From: Streptomyces sp. B21-083
GTDB taxonomy: Bacteria; Actinomycetota; Actinomycetes; Streptomycetales; Streptomycetaceae
Direction: 5' to 3'
Assembly: GCF_036898825.1 (NCBI RefSeq)
Contig: NZ_JARUND010000002.1
Location: 2,728,001-2,792,000, forward strand
Length of the DNA: 64,000 nucleotides
The notes beneath the pieces are model-generated. The model ran no database searches. It saw only the letters and a list, made by a program, of their open reading frames with translations, and was not told the origin of the DNA. This document shows, piece by piece, positions 46,138-55,886 of the stretch; position 1 is the first letter of the stretch; each line of letters opens with the position of its first letter. The translations under genes were made by a program, and so were the position numbers.

Positions 46138-48105
46138 CTACGCCGTATGCGCTTCCATGGCGGTCCGCACCGCGGATTCCAGGGCTCCCTCGATCCACGC
46201 GGGCTTGATGGAGGTGTGGCAGCCGGCGAAGTGCAGGTTGCCCTCGGCCTTTCGGACGTGGGAGAAGAGCTCGGTGTGCTGGCCGGGCAGCAGTACGGAC
46301 GCCTCGCCGTAGGCGTACGGGTCGCGCATCCAGGACTGGGTGCGGCCGACGCCGGTGTAGAACACCTCGATGCGCTGCCCGAACACCTCCTGGACCCCGG
46401 CGAGGGCGCGCGGGTAGCGCTCCTCGTCGTCCAGGGAGTCCCACTTCAGGGCGTCGTCCGACCAGCTGTAGGAGGCGAGGATGACGCCGCCGGGGCTGCC
46501 TTCGACGGGGTAGGAGGGCTGGAACATGAAGCGGTTGGGGTTGTCGGTGGCCGAGCCGCCACCGATGACGCCGGCCGCCTCGGGCTGGTCGCGGGTGACC
46601 ACGCGGCAGGCGGCGTAGTGGGAGCGCTGGCCTGGGGAGATGTGGCCCTCGGGTACGGAGGGGTGGGAACCCAGCAGGGTTCCGTCCGTCGGGGTCTGCC
46701 CGGTCTGGTACTTGCGGTACAGGCCGGGCTGCACGGCCTCCAGCTCGCGCTTCCAGTCGGCCTCGTCGAACTCCCACCAGCGGCGGCTGAATTCGAGCAG
46801 CACCTTGGTGGCGGCGTCGTAGTGCAGCTCGGTGACCGCGCGCCGCTTGCCGTAGGAGAGCGCGGGGGCGATGGGGATGTGGCGCAGCCCGGAGAAGGGG
46901 ACGGTGATGATGGCGGTGTCGGCGGTGAAGGTCTCACGCCGCACGGGGCTGCCGCCGCGGCCCTCGGAGACGGTCTCGACGGTGACCTTGCCCTCGCCGT
47001 GGGTGATGCGGGTGGCACGGCGGTCGAGCCGTACGAGGTCCTTCACCCGGGCGTACAGCGCGTCAACCAGGGTGGCGGTGCCGCCGGGCAGTTCGTAGAA
47101 GGCGGTGTCGGGGCTGATCAGGGAGGCACCGATGAAGCTGTGCACGAAGGCGAGGTGGAGGCGGGAGGTGAGGTTCTCGACGGTTCCGATCAGGTCGATG
47201 GTCCGCTCGTCAAGCCTGGCCTCCTCCGTCAGGAAGCGGTACATCGACATGTGGCCGTAGCGCTGGATGACGCGTGCCCAGCCCTCGACGAGTTCCTTGT
47301 CCTTCTTGCCCTCGATCTCCTTGCGTACGGGGGCGAAGGCGTCGCGGACGATCTGCGAGGAGGGGACGGACTCGTACGCCTGCGGCACTCCGAAGGAACG
47401 ATTGAGCGCCTGCGGGGCGCGCGCGTAGTCGGCGCGGCGGACGCGGATACCGTTGACGTAGATCCACGTCCGGTAGGCGGGGCGGCCGGCCCCGTCCACG
47501 TCGACCAGGTAGAAGCGACGGCGCTTGAGGCCGAGGCTGTCCATCAGTCCGGTGACCAGCGGGTGGCTGTCGGGGATGCGCATCGCGCCGGCCTCGGCGT
47601 ACTGCTTCGGGTCGGCGAAAGGCTGGGCGGCGTTCTCGTGGCCGCCGGTGCGGAAGGTCTTGATCCGGCCGCCCACCCGGTTGGCGTTGGCCTCGATGAC
47701 GGTGACCTGGTGGCCGGCCTCGCGCAGGAGGTGTGCGGCGGTGAGGCCGGCCGGCCCGGCGCCGACGATCAGCACCTTCTTGCCGGGGCGGCGCGAGCGG
47801 GGCAGACCGTTCTTCAGGAGGATGTCGGCGTAGCGCGGTACGAGCGGCTGGTCCTCGTCGTCCCGTACGAGGATGGCCCGGGCGATCGTCAGGCAGGCGC
47901 CCCAGTCGGCGACCGCAGTGGCGGGGGCGGCCTGCGCGGTCCCGGTGGAGGTGGCGGCGACCGTCAGCCCGCCGGCTCCGGCGACGGCGGCCGCGCCGGC
48001 GATGACGGTACGGCGGGAGGGCTGGCGGGAGGGCGCCGGTGCGGGCCCGCCGGGGGTTCCGGGAGATTCAGGGGTTTCGGAGTTGGCATCGGGATCCGTG
48101 ATCAT
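46138..48105 (-). CDS. Tat-exported flavin monoamine/L-amino-acid oxidase family protein
   Basis: A 655-aa protein. The twin-arginine signal [18 protein letters not shown] (Arg31-Arg32) ends near AQAAPA at about residue 60. The FAD-binding motif [20 protein letters not shown] is near 112-131, followed by [12 protein letters not shown] and the C-terminal FAD-binding [19 protein letters not shown]. It oxidises an amine or amino acid with release of H2O2 and ammonia outside the cell; the substrate is unknown. The ATG at 48105 is the only start leaving a full Tat signal. Confidence 0.92.
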   Translation of the reverse strand: MITDPDANSETPESPGTPGGPAPAPSRQPSRRTVIAGAAAVAGAGGLTVAATSTGTAQAAPATAVADWGACLTIARAILVRDDEDQPLVPRYADILLKNGLPRSRRPGKKVLIVGAGPAGLTAAHLLREAGHQVTVIEANANRVGGRIKTFRTGGHENAAQPFADPKQYAEAGAMRIPDSHPLVTGLMDSLGLKRRRFYLVDVDGAGRPAYRTWIYVNGIRVRRADYARAPQALNRSFGVPQAYESVPSSQIVRDAFAPVRKEIEGKKDKELVEGWARVIQRYGHMSMYRFLTEEARLDERTIDLIGTVENLTSRLHLAFVHSFIGASLISPDTAFYELPGGTATLVDALYARVKDLVRLDRRATRITHGEGKVTVETVSEGRGGSPVRRETFTADTAIITVPFSGLRHIPIAPALSYGKRRAVTELHYDAATKVLLEFSRRWWEFDEADWKRELEAVQPGLYRKYQTGQTPTDGTLLGSHPSVPEGHISPGQRSHYAACRVVTRDQPEAAGVIGGGSATDNPNRFMFQPSYPVEGSPGGVILASYSWSDDALKWDSLDDEERYPRALAGVQEVFGQRIEVFYTGVGRTQSWMRDPYAYGEASVLLPGQHTELFSHVRKAEGNLHFAGCHTSIKPAWIEGALESAVRTAMEAHTA

Positions 48106-48777
48106 GACCCAACTCTTGCCGCCCGCCAGGACCCGAACGGCCAGAATGCACCCGCGCGGGGAAGTACCACCCGGACGTGCGTCACGCGCCGTCCCGTGCT
48201 GACGAACTGAGTTTCGTACGGGTGGCCTTCGGTCCGGCGTACCGTTCCGCCATCCCGGCGTGGCTCACCCCGAGGCCGAGCAGGAAGCGGCCGGCTGGGC
48301 GACCCGACTTGGGGTCGGCGGCGCGAGCATCGCCGACGCCGCTCTGCGTCTTCAGCCCAGCATGGCCAGGCAATGCCACATGATCCGTCCGGGCGACTCC
48401 CCCATGATCAAATGGGCCGTGCGGACCGACACGATGGTCAACGTCGGGGCCGCGTAATCCGGCCGAGCCAAGACCACCCCCTGTCGGCGGCTGTCGCGAC
48501 CAACCAGCTCAGAAGCCTCGCCCGTCCCTCCGCTCCAGGGATTTTCAGGGACTTTTCAGGGACTTTCAGTGCTGACTGAGGGACTTCCGAGGGACTTCCG
48601 AGGGACTTTTCGCCGCCTAACGCGGCAAGCCCCCGAAAGACCGGAAAGGACCTCCGACTCAGGTCAGAGGCCCTTCCCCAGGCAAAGCCGCAGGTGGCGG
48701 CAGACGAGTCGGGCTGTACGCCGGGGAGAGTCACCGCAGCGCTATGACCTGCACATACGTGCAGGGAGGACGTTTCC
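48106..48777. other. Gene-poor stretch with doubtful small frames
   Basis: No gene is well supported. A plus-strand frame at 48260-48457 ends protein-like (HMIRPGDSPMIKWAVRTDTM, VNVGAA) and may be the 3' remnant of a lost gene; its start lacks a ribosome-binding site. The stretch also holds the 11-base tandem repeats listed separately, and a GACCTCCG...GGAGGTC-like word pair near 48650. It lies between the amine oxidase gene and the broken Fic copy 2. Confidence 0.4.
48537..48611. repeat. Seven tandem units of about 11 bases (AGGGACTTTTC)
   Basis: Consecutive units read AGGGATTTTC, AGGGACTTTTC, AGGGACTTTC, AGTGCTGACTG, AGGGACTTCCG, AGGGACTTCCG and AGGGACTTTTC. Five of the seven share AGGGACTT. 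An 11-base period is close to one DNA turn, so all units face the same side of the helix. They are not in a convincing gene. They could be a protein-binding array or a slippage product. Confidence 0.8.
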
Positions 48778-49335
48778 GTGGCTACCTTGATGGCTACCTG
48801 CACAACAAAGCTCGGCATCGCAGACCATCAGCTACTCGCGGCAGCGGAAGCGGACATCACTCGGGCGCGCCTCGTCATGCTCACCGAACGACCCCTACCC
48901 GGCGCGTACGACCTCGGCCATCTCCAGGCGTTCCACGCCGCGATCTTCGGCGACATCTGTACGTGGGCAGGGGAATTACGCACAGACATCGCCAAGCGCA
49001 CACCGTTCTGCCCGGCGAGAACCTGGCGCCCTACGCCGGAGAGGTCTTCGGCCGCGTCACCTCCTCCGGCCATCTGCGGGGTCTCCCGCGCCAGGAATTC
49101 CTCTTCCAACTCGCCGAGCTGTACTGCGACATGAACGTCCTCTCATCCGTTCCGTGAGGGCAACGGCCGTTCCCAACGGGCGTTCCTGAGCCAGCTCAGC
49201 GCGGACGCGGGATACGACGTGAACTGGTCGGGCATGGACGCTCAGCGCAACGAGGACGCGTCGGTGAAGAGCTTTTTCGGTGACAACAGCCTGTTGGAGC
49301 AGCTGCTGGACGGGCTCATCACCGCCACGGGTTGA
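48778..49335 (+). pseudogene. Broken Fic toxin gene, copy 2
   Basis: It is nearly the same protein as copy 1: KLGIADHQLLAAAEADITRA, LPGAYDLGHLQAFHAAIFGD, DIAKRTPFCPAR. A one-base deletion after CPA moves the frame to NLAPYAGEVFGRVTSSGHLR through LYCDMNVL. A one-base insertion then moves it to HPFREGNGRSQRAFLSQL (from 49144) and on to a natural stop at 49335. The Fic motif HPFREGNGR is therefore intact in sequence but out of frame. No antitoxin gene is adjacent. Confidence 0.8.
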
Positions 49336-49393
49336 CGCGGCCGCCTCCGGGTCAGCATGCGCGGCCCCGGGCGCCTGGACTGACGCAACTGGT

Positions 49394-50581
49394 CTAGAAG
49401 TCAGAGTGGGAGTCGCTGTCGGTGTCCGTCGCCGCCAGCACTGCGACCCGAGTGCCAGTGGGATCGAGTACGGCGAAGGCAACGTCCGCCGTGTCGTGAT
49501 GGAACCAGTCCGTGAACGCCATGAACCGCAGCCACCGGTGATCGGCGACGAGCCGCGCCGCGTCCAGGAACGGGAGGTCGCCGGGCAGCCCCATCAGCGC
49601 GTACAGACTGTTCCAGGCGTACAGCCGGGCGTACGCACCACCCTGCCCCTGCCCGTTCACGCCGCCGTGGTGCGCTGCCGCGAACAGTTCGTTGATCACA
49701 TCGTCGGGCGTTGTACGGCAGCTGACAGCCACGCCCCGGCGCGTACCCTCGCCCTCCAGACAAGCCAGGGGCAGTTCCTTGATGAACGCGACGTTGAAGT
49801 CGTCCGGCCCGAGCGGGTCAGGCAGCGCGAAGAAACGCGCCTCGGGCTCACGGGACCAGCCACTGACGACAAAGGGCTCGGCAACCGCCCCCGCCCGCCC
49901 GGCCTCGGCACTCTCAACGGCCTTACGCCCGCCTTCCGCACCGCCGTCGGTGGCGGAAACCTCGGGGAACCGCGAACGAAGCTGCTCCGAGGTCTTCACC
50001 GACCCGAGGCCCCGCACACGAACCCCGAACCGGTGCTCGACATCCAGCCGCGTCCTCGGCAACCGGGCCAACGGGTGCCGCAAGTCGCGCAGTCTCTCCG
50101 CGTAAGCGTCCAGTACGGGCCGGCCACGCCCCGCGCCGATCATGGCGAGCTCCCCGAGAATGCAGGCCCGTACCTCCACGGCTGGATCATCGAGCCGCTC
50201 GGGAAGTTCCCCGAACAGAGCTGCCAGATCACGCAGTTGCTGCGCCTTGACCAACTTCTCAGCCGCCGAACGCCGGAGCCGGTCGCCTTCCTCCAGCAAC
50301 TCGGGTCCTAGTTGGGGGAACAACCCCACGATGTCCACGACGAACCTCGCGCAGTCCCGGGAGCGCGTGTCGGCGAGAGCGTCGACGATCCGTCCTAGGA
50401 CGCGCGCCACCGTGCGTCCTTCGCTCCCTTCACTGAACGCCGAACGACACAACTGCCGTGCCGCTTCGTACAGTTCGGCCGGGCGGGACTCGGCAAGCTG
50501 CTTCAGCTCTGCCGGGCTGGACTGTTCCCAGTGGGGCCGGCGGGAAGCAGTGTCGCCGGGCGACGCATCGTTGTCGTTCAC
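49394..50581 (-). CDS. Uncharacterised protein with a broken paralogue at 18.7 kb
   Basis: A 395-aa protein. The N-terminal half is helical repeat-like (SPAELKQLAESRPAELYEAA, VKAQQLRDLAALFGELPERL). A middle region contains FNVAFIKELPLACLEG. The conserved C-terminal domain is GGVNGQGQGGAYARLYAWNS, then TDWFHHDTADVAFAVLDPTG. I recall a similar Streptomyces family (possibly DUF6183) without known function. It is divergent from the RHS toxin gene, about 90 bases between starts, so they may share control. The damaged relative at 18737-19608 lacks its middle third. Confidence 0.8.
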   Translation of the reverse strand: MNDNDASPGDTASRRPHWEQSSPAELKQLAESRPAELYEAARQLCRSAFSEGSEGRTVARVLGRIVDALADTRSRDCARFVVDIVGLFPQLGPELLEEGDRLRRSAAEKLVKAQQLRDLAALFGELPERLDDPAVEVRACILGELAMIGAGRGRPVLDAYAERLRDLRHPLARLPRTRLDVEHRFGVRVRGLGSVKTSEQLRSRFPEVSATDGGAEGGRKAVESAEAGRAGAVAEPFVVSGWSREPEARFFALPDPLGPDDFNVAFIKELPLACLEGEGTRRGVAVSCRTTPDDVINELFAAAHHGGVNGQGQGGAYARLYAWNSLYALMGLPGDLPFLDAARLVADHRWLRFMAFTDWFHHDTADVAFAVLDPTGTRVAVLAATDTDSDSHSDF

Positions 50582-50672
50582 GCCGGAAGTCTACGAGCAG
50601 GCATCGAGTAGCTTTGCTGAGGCATACGCGCCTTGAGTGAACTTGAGTGAAGCCGTGCGACGGGGGACGAAC

Positions 50673-53600
50673 GTGGGATATCGGCCGTCGGACTGGCACG
50701 TTCTTGATCTGGACAAGGACCCGACGCCGGGCGACCCGACCCGGGTGCGGTCTCTGGCGAGGACCCTGCACGACTTCGCCGACGACGTCTCGGAAGCGCT
50801 GCGGCTGGTGAAGAGAATGGCAGGCGAAGACGCCATTCTGACGTCGGTGGGCAAGACCGCCGATGTGTTCCGGGACGAGTTCTCCAGCGTTCCGAAGAAC
50901 CTGAAGAAGCTGAAGAAGTCCTACGACCTGGCCGGGGACGCGCTCGCGGCGTACTGGCCGCAGCTTGAGCGAGCTCAGGCGCTCGCGGACAGGGCACTCG
51001 CCAAGGGCCGGGAGGCACAGGCCGATCTTTCGTCCGCCAAGTCCCTTCTGTCGTCAGCCGATTCGTGGGTGGGTCGGGCCGCCAAGGAGGCCGACAAGTA
51101 CAAGGACGATCCGACCGGAGGGAAGGACGTCGACAAGCCCGACGAAGCGAAGGTGCGGGCCGCGACCCGGGATGCGCAGAACGCCGAGTCGGCGCAGAAA
51201 TCGGCCCAGGCTGACGTCACTTCGGCCTCCAGTGCTCTGGACACGGCGAAGAAGATGGCCGAGGACGCGCGCCAGATGCGCGAGGAGGCGGCCAGGGAGG
51301 CCAAACGGAAACTCGACGAGGCTTCCGACGCCGGTATCCAGAACCGCAGTTGGTACGAGGAGATCGGCGACTGGGTCTCCGACAACTGGGACACCATCGT
51401 CGCGGTGTGCAAGGGCGTCGTCGGCGTCGTCGCGATGATCATCGGTGGGCCGATCCTGGGCGCGATCGTCCTGATCGCCGCGCTCGTCGTCCTCGCCGAC
51501 ACCCTCTACAAATACTCGAAAGGCCAAGCCTCCCTCTGGGACGTGGGCTTCGCCGCCCTCGACTGCATACCCGGCGGCAAGGGCATCACGTCCCTCGGCA
51601 AACTGGCCAAGGGTATGAAAGGCCTCGGCAAGACCGGGCTCAAGGGCATGGCCAAGGCGCTGAGGGGCGGGCTGCGCCGGGGAGCGGACGACGCGGTGGG
51701 CGCGAGCAAGTCCGCGAAGACGCGCTGCAAGAACGGCGACCCGGTCGACATGGTCTCCGGCGAAATGCTCATGGAGGACACCGACGTCGAGCTTCCCGGC
51801 CTCCTCCCCCTCGTTCTGCGGCGTACGCATCTCTCGACCTGCCAGTGGGGGCACTGGTTCGGCCCGTCCTGGGCCTCCACGCTCGACGAGCGCCTCGAAC
51901 TGGACAGCGACGGCGCCGTGTTCGCGACCGACGACGGCATGATCCTCACCTACCCAGTCCCCACACCGGGCACCTCGGTCCTGCCACTCGAGGGTCCGCG
52001 CTGGCCGCTGGACTGGGACGGCGAGCCCGGTGCCCCCATCCGCGTCACCGACCCCGCCACGGGCCACACCCGGCACTTCGCCCCGCTCGGCAGCACCACA
52101 GCCGTCCATGACACGTTCGTCCTAACGTTGGCCGCACTGACCGACCGCAGCGGACGACGCATCGACTTCGACCGGGACGAGACCGGCTGTCCCACCGCCG
52201 TCCGCGACTCCGCCGGCCGCCATCTGCACATCGACACCGAGGACGGCCGAGTCGTCGGGCTGCGGCTGCGCAACGAGGAGGACGGGCCCGACGGCACGAC
52301 ACTGCTGCGCTACGGATACAGCGCCGACGGGCACCTCACCGAGATCCACAACTCCAGCGGCCTTCCGCTCCGGCTCACCTACGACGAGCGGGCACGCATC
52401 ACGTCCTGGACCGACCGCAACGGTTCCTGGTACCGCTTCACCTACGACGACCAGGACCGCTGTATACGAGGCGAAGGCTCCGACGGGTACCTCTCCTGCT
52501 CCATCGACTACGACCAGGAGAGCCGCGAGACGCGCTACACCGACTCCCTGGGCCACACCACCACCTACCGGCACAACGAACGCCGTCAGCTGGTCGCCCA
52601 GACCGACCCCCTCGGCAACACGACATACGCCGAGTGGGACCCGTACAACCGGCTGCTCTCCCGTACGGACCCGCTCGGCCACACATCCCGCTTCACCTAC
52701 GACGAGCGCGGCAACCGCACCTCGGTGGTCCGGCCCGACGGCACGGCCACCACCGCCGAGTACGACGCCTTCGACCGGCCGCTGACGATCACCCTGCCGA
52801 CCGGCGGCCGCCGCGGGTACGCGTACGACGAGCAGGGCCGCCCGACGGAGACGGTGGCCCCCGACGGGGCGGTCACCAGGTTCGCCTACGACCCGTCAGG
52901 CGGCCTCCTGTCCGTCACCAACGCCCTGGGAGCTGCGCACCTGGCCGAGCCGGGCCCGCTGGGTCTGCCCGACTCCACCACGGCGCCGCTGGGCGGCACC
53001 ACACGAGTCGTGCGCGACGCCTTCGGGCGCATCGTCGAGACGGTCGACGCCACCGGTGCGAGGACGCGCACGGTCTGGACCGTGGAGGGCCGTCCCGCCG
53101 AGCGGGTCCTGCCCGACGGAAGCAGCGAGAACTGGACGTACGACGGCGAGGGCAACACCGTCCGCTACACCGGCCCCGACGGCCGAAGCGTCACCCACGC
53201 CTTCACCCACTTCGACCGGCCCACCGCGCGCACGGACGCGGACGGCTCGACAGTGCTGTTCACGTACGACACCGAACTCCGCCTCACTGCCGTGACAAGT
53301 GCGTCGGGCGCGGTGTGGTCGTACACATACGACCCGGCGGGCCGCCTCGTGAGCGAAACCGACTTCAACGGCCGTACGGTCACCTACTCCTACGACGCGG
53401 CGGGCCGACTGACCAGGCGCGTCAACGGCGCCGGCGACATCACCACCTACGTGCGCGACGCCTGCGGCCGGGTCGTCGAGCGGCACTCAGCCGACGCGGT
53501 CATGACCTTCACGCACGACGCCGCAGGCCGTCTGGTCGGGGCGACCACCCCATACACGGTTCTCACCTTCACCAGGGACGCGGTCGGCCGTGTCGTCACC

Positions 53601-55205
53601 GAGGATTGCGACGGCCGCGCTCTGCACATGACGTACGACATCCTCGGCCGACGAGTGGAGCGACGCACGCCGTCGGGCACCGTCAGCAGGTGGGACTGGG
53701 ATGCGAACAACCGCCCGGCGCAGGTCCGACTCGCGGGCAGCGCGCTGTCCTTCGGGTACGGGCTCTCCGGCCACGAGACCGAGCGGCGGCTCGGCGGGAC
53801 GGCCGTGCTGTCCCAGGAGTGGGACGCGGGCCACCGCCTGACCAGCCAGACGGTCACCGGCCAGTCCGCCCACGACGCAGGTTTGTCCGGTGAACCACTG
53901 CTGCATCGCTCGTACACATACGGGCAGGACGGCGGCATGACCGTCGTCGAGGACCAGACCTACGGCACGCGCCGCTTCACCCACGACCGTCTGGGCAGGG
54001 TGGAGACGGTCACCGCCAACGACTGGTCGGAGCGCTACGCCTACGACGCGGCGGGCAACGTCAGCCGGGCCGACACACCCGAGGGCCTGCGGGGAGAGCG
54101 CGTCCACGACGGCACTCTCGTACGCCGAGCCGGCCACATCACCTACGTCCACGACGCACAAGGGCGCCTCGTCCGGCAGTCGCGCAAACTGCTGTCCGGA
54201 GGCGCGCGGGAGTGGACGTACACATGGGACGCCGAGGACCGCCTCACCCAGGTCACCACCCCGGACGGACGCCGCTGGACGTACGTCTACGACGGTCTGG
54301 GCCGACGCGTCGCCAAGCGACTCCTCTCCGACGACGGCCGGGTGATCGAGGAGACCGTCTTCACCTGGGACGGCTCACACCTCGCGGAACAGAGCGACGG
54401 CCGAGGCAACGGCCCCACGCGAAGCTGGGAGTGGGCCCCCGGTACCAACCGCGCATTGCTGCAACTCGACCAGAACCGGACCGACCAGGACGAGGTCGAC
54501 CGCCGCTTCTACGCCATAGTCACCGACCTGGTCGGAACGCCCACCGAGTTGGTCGACGAGGGGGGCCGGATCACCTGGCGTGCCCGAACCACCCTGTGGG
54601 GCACGCCCTTCGACGGCCGACCGGACGCCCCGAACAACGACCCGATCGACTGCCCGCTCCGTTTCCCGGGCCAGTACCTCGACGCCGAGACGGGCCTGCG
54701 CTACAACTTCCGGCGCTACTACGACCCCGAGAACGCCCGCTACCTCAGCCCCGACCCCCTGGGCCTGGCCCCCGCCCCGAATCACCACGCGTACGTCACC
54801 AACCCACTCCGCTTCATCGACCCCCTGGGCCTGGTCAGCTGCGAGGGCAGCAACCACGGAATCAGCACGGATCGCGAAACCCACATCGAGGGCCAGCACG
54901 GCCCCGGTGCCCAGGACCGCGTACGCGAAGGAGCGGACCCCACAGGCCCGGAACCTTCCCTGCCCGGCGAGTTCTACGACGACTTCCTCTGGGACGGCGA
55001 CGACTTCGTCCTGGGCCGACGCCTCATGGAAGGCGTCGACGGAACCCCGGCCATTCCCCACCCCCGGGCCCGAGCGGGCCAGAACACCCACCTCCACCGC
55101 TTCGACTACGGCGACCCGGTCGGCATCAACGGCAGCGGGCGGGAGACGAGCGTGGTCGAGGTCGTCATCCGGGACGGCAATATTCATACGGCTTATCCGG
55201 TGTGA
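50673..55205 (+). CDS. RHS-repeat polymorphic toxin
   Basis: A 1510-aa protein. A helical, coiled-coil N-terminal region (residues 1-240, many Ala/Lys/Asp) comes first. A hydrophobic hairpin near 243-280 (VCKGVVGVVAMIIGGPILGA) follows, then a DUF6531 entry at about 353 (NGDPVDMVSGEMLMEDTDVE). A long YD/RHS shell carries Tyr-Asp repeats such as YDAAGRLTRRVNGAG. The RHS-core end is YYDPENARYLSPDPLGL near 1348-1366. The last about 120 residues are a variable tip with DRETHIEGQHGPG and a final VVIRDGNIHTAYPV, resembling BECR-fold RNase toxins. The GTG at 50673 has GGGGGA upstream; 50637 is another possible start. No immunity gene follows. Confidence 0.88.
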   Translation: MGYRPSDWHVLDLDKDPTPGDPTRVRSLARTLHDFADDVSEALRLVKRMAGEDAILTSVGKTADVFRDEFSSVPKNLKKLKKSYDLAGDALAAYWPQLERAQALADRALAKGREAQADLSSAKSLLSSADSWVGRAAKEADKYKDDPTGGKDVDKPDEAKVRAATRDAQNAESAQKSAQADVTSASSALDTAKKMAEDARQMREEAAREAKRKLDEASDAGIQNRSWYEEIGDWVSDNWDTIVAVCKGVVGVVAMIIGGPILGAIVLIAALVVLADTLYKYSKGQASLWDVGFAALDCIPGGKGITSLGKLAKGMKGLGKTGLKGMAKALRGGLRRGADDAVGASKSAKTRCKNGDPVDMVSGEMLMEDTDVELPGLLPLVLRRTHLSTCQWGHWFGPSWASTLDERLELDSDGAVFATDDGMILTYPVPTPGTSVLPLEGPRWPLDWDGEPGAPIRVTDPATGHTRHFAPLGSTTAVHDTFVLTLAALTDRSGRRIDFDRDETGCPTAVRDSAGRHLHIDTEDGRVVGLRLRNEEDGPDGTTLLRYGYSADGHLTEIHNSSGLPLRLTYDERARITSWTDRNGSWYRFTYDDQDRCIRGEGSDGYLSCSIDYDQESRETRYTDSLGHTTTYRHNERRQLVAQTDPLGNTTYAEWDPYNRLLSRTDPLGHTSRFTYDERGNRTSVVRPDGTATTAEYDAFDRPLTITLPTGGRRGYAYDEQGRPTETVAPDGAVTRFAYDPSGGLLSVTNALGAAHLAEPGPLGLPDSTTAPLGGTTRVVRDAFGRIVETVDATGARTRTVWTVEGRPAERVLPDGSSENWTYDGEGNTVRYTGPDGRSVTHAFTHFDRPTARTDADGSTVLFTYDTELRLTAVTSASGAVWSYTYDPAGRLVSETDFNGRTVTYSYDAAGRLTRRVNGAGDITTYVRDACGRVVERHSADAVMTFTHDAAGRLVGATTPYTVLTFTRDAVGRVVTEDCDGRALHMTYDILGRRVERRTPSGTVSRWDWDANNRPAQVRLAGSALSFGYGLSGHETERRLGGTAVLSQEWDAGHRLTSQTVTGQSAHDAGLSGEPLLHRSYTYGQDGGMTVVEDQTYGTRRFTHDRLGRVETVTANDWSERYAYDAAGNVSRADTPEGLRGERVHDGTLVRRAGHITYVHDAQGRLVRQSRKLLSGGAREWTYTWDAEDRLTQVTTPDGRRWTYVYDGLGRRVAKRLLSDDGRVIEETVFTWDGSHLAEQSDGRGNGPTRSWEWAPGTNRALLQLDQNRTDQDEVDRRFYAIVTDLVGTPTELVDEGGRITWRARTTLWGTPFDGRPDAPNNDPIDCPLRFPGQYLDAETGLRYNFRRYYDPENARYLSPDPLGLAPAPNHHAYVTNPLRFIDPLGLVSCEGSNHGISTDRETHIEGQHGPGAQDRVREGADPTGPEPSLPGEFYDDFLWDGDDFVLGRRLMEGVDGTPAIPHPRARAGQNTHLHRFDYGDPVGINGSGRETSVVEVVIRDGNIHTAYPV

Positions 55206-55290
55206 GTGGTGTGGGATCACTCCCTACCCGAGGGACCCCATAGGTGGCCTGACACTGCCAGCGCCAAGGAACGGGATCTTGAGTCATTTC

Positions 55291-55340
55291 GGTACGGGTT
55301 TCCGTACCATTCCAGTACGATATTTGGTACCGGCCCGACA
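55291..55340. promoter_or_regulatory. YefM-type operator repeats
   Basis: Upstream of yefM lies a perfect inverted repeat GGTACGG (55291-55297) / CCGTACC (55302-55308) with a 4-base loop. Two more GTAC-centred words follow (CCAGTACGA about 55113-55121 in last digits, that is 55113-55121; TTGGTACCG about 55324-55332). Known YefM operators are palindromes around TGTACA, so a row of GTAC cores at the promoter of this pair fits conditional autorepression. The spacing between centres is uneven. Confidence 0.55.
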
Positions 55341-55353
55341 AAGGATGTGCGTC

Positions 55354-55626
55354 ATGGCCCTCACCGCGAGCGAGGCACGCAGAGACCTTTTCCCCCTGAT
55401 CAAGAAGGTCAACGACGACCACGCACCCGTACGCATCCACTCCAAGAACGGCGACGCCGTACTCATGTCCGCGGAGGACTACGACGCCTGGCAGGAGACC
55501 ATCTACCTCCTGCGCTCCCCGGCGAACGCCCGCCGCCTCATGGAAGCCGTAGCTCGCGACCGTGCAGGCCAGACAGGGGTCACGAAGACGCTGGAGGAGC
55601 TCCAGGAACTGGCCGGTGACGAGTGA
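55354..55626 (+). CDS. YefM/Phd-family antitoxin
   Basis: A 90-aa protein with the Phd/YefM N-terminal DNA-binding fold ([50 protein letters not shown]) and an acidic C-terminal tail that covers the toxin. AAAGG lies 9 bases before the ATG at 55354. It overlaps the toxin gene by GTGA. It likely represses its own promoter through the GTAC repeats upstream. Confidence 0.93.
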   Translation: MALTASEARRDLFPLIKKVNDDHAPVRIHSKNGDAVLMSAEDYDAWQETIYLLRSPANARRLMEAVARDRAGQTGVTKTLEELQELAGDE

Positions 55627-55886
55627 GGGACGTCAACTTCGACCCGGCCGCCTGGGACGACTTCCAGCACTGGCTGGAGACCGACCGCAAGATGGTGCGC
55701 CGCATCGTCCGCCTCATCGGCGAAATCCAACGCGACCCGTTCAACGGCATCGGCAAGCCCGAACCGCTCAAGGGCAACCTCTCCGGCTACTGGTCGCGAC
55801 GCATCGACGACGAACACCGCCTCGTCTATCGAGCCGACGACAAACAGGTCAAGATCCTCAAGGCTCGGTACCACTGCTCGGACTGA
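55623..55886 (+). CDS. YoeB/Txe-family mRNA interferase toxin
   Basis: An 87-aa RelE-fold toxin starting (GTG) [20 protein letters not shown]. It has the family core [20 protein letters not shown] and [10 protein letters not shown], and ends KARYHCSD, with the catalytic His of the YoeB tail (RYHY in the classic protein) present. It would cut mRNA on the ribosome when YefM is degraded. The length is standard; the last residue pair differs slightly from the classic end. Confidence 0.93.
   Translation: MRDVNFDPAAWDDFQHWLETDRKMVRRIVRLIGEIQRDPFNGIGKPEPLKGNLSGYWSRRIDDEHRLVYRADDKQVKILKARYHCSD

Noticed and set aside
48260..48457. A 65-aa gene ending IKWAVRTDTMVNVGAA
   Set aside because: The end looks protein-like, but no ribosome-binding site or homologous N-terminus is visible. 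It is kept only as a note in the gene-poor stretch.
51350..55205. Several long frames in alternate registers inside the RHS gene
   Set aside because: They are Arg/Pro-rich shadows of the YD-repeat coding sequence.
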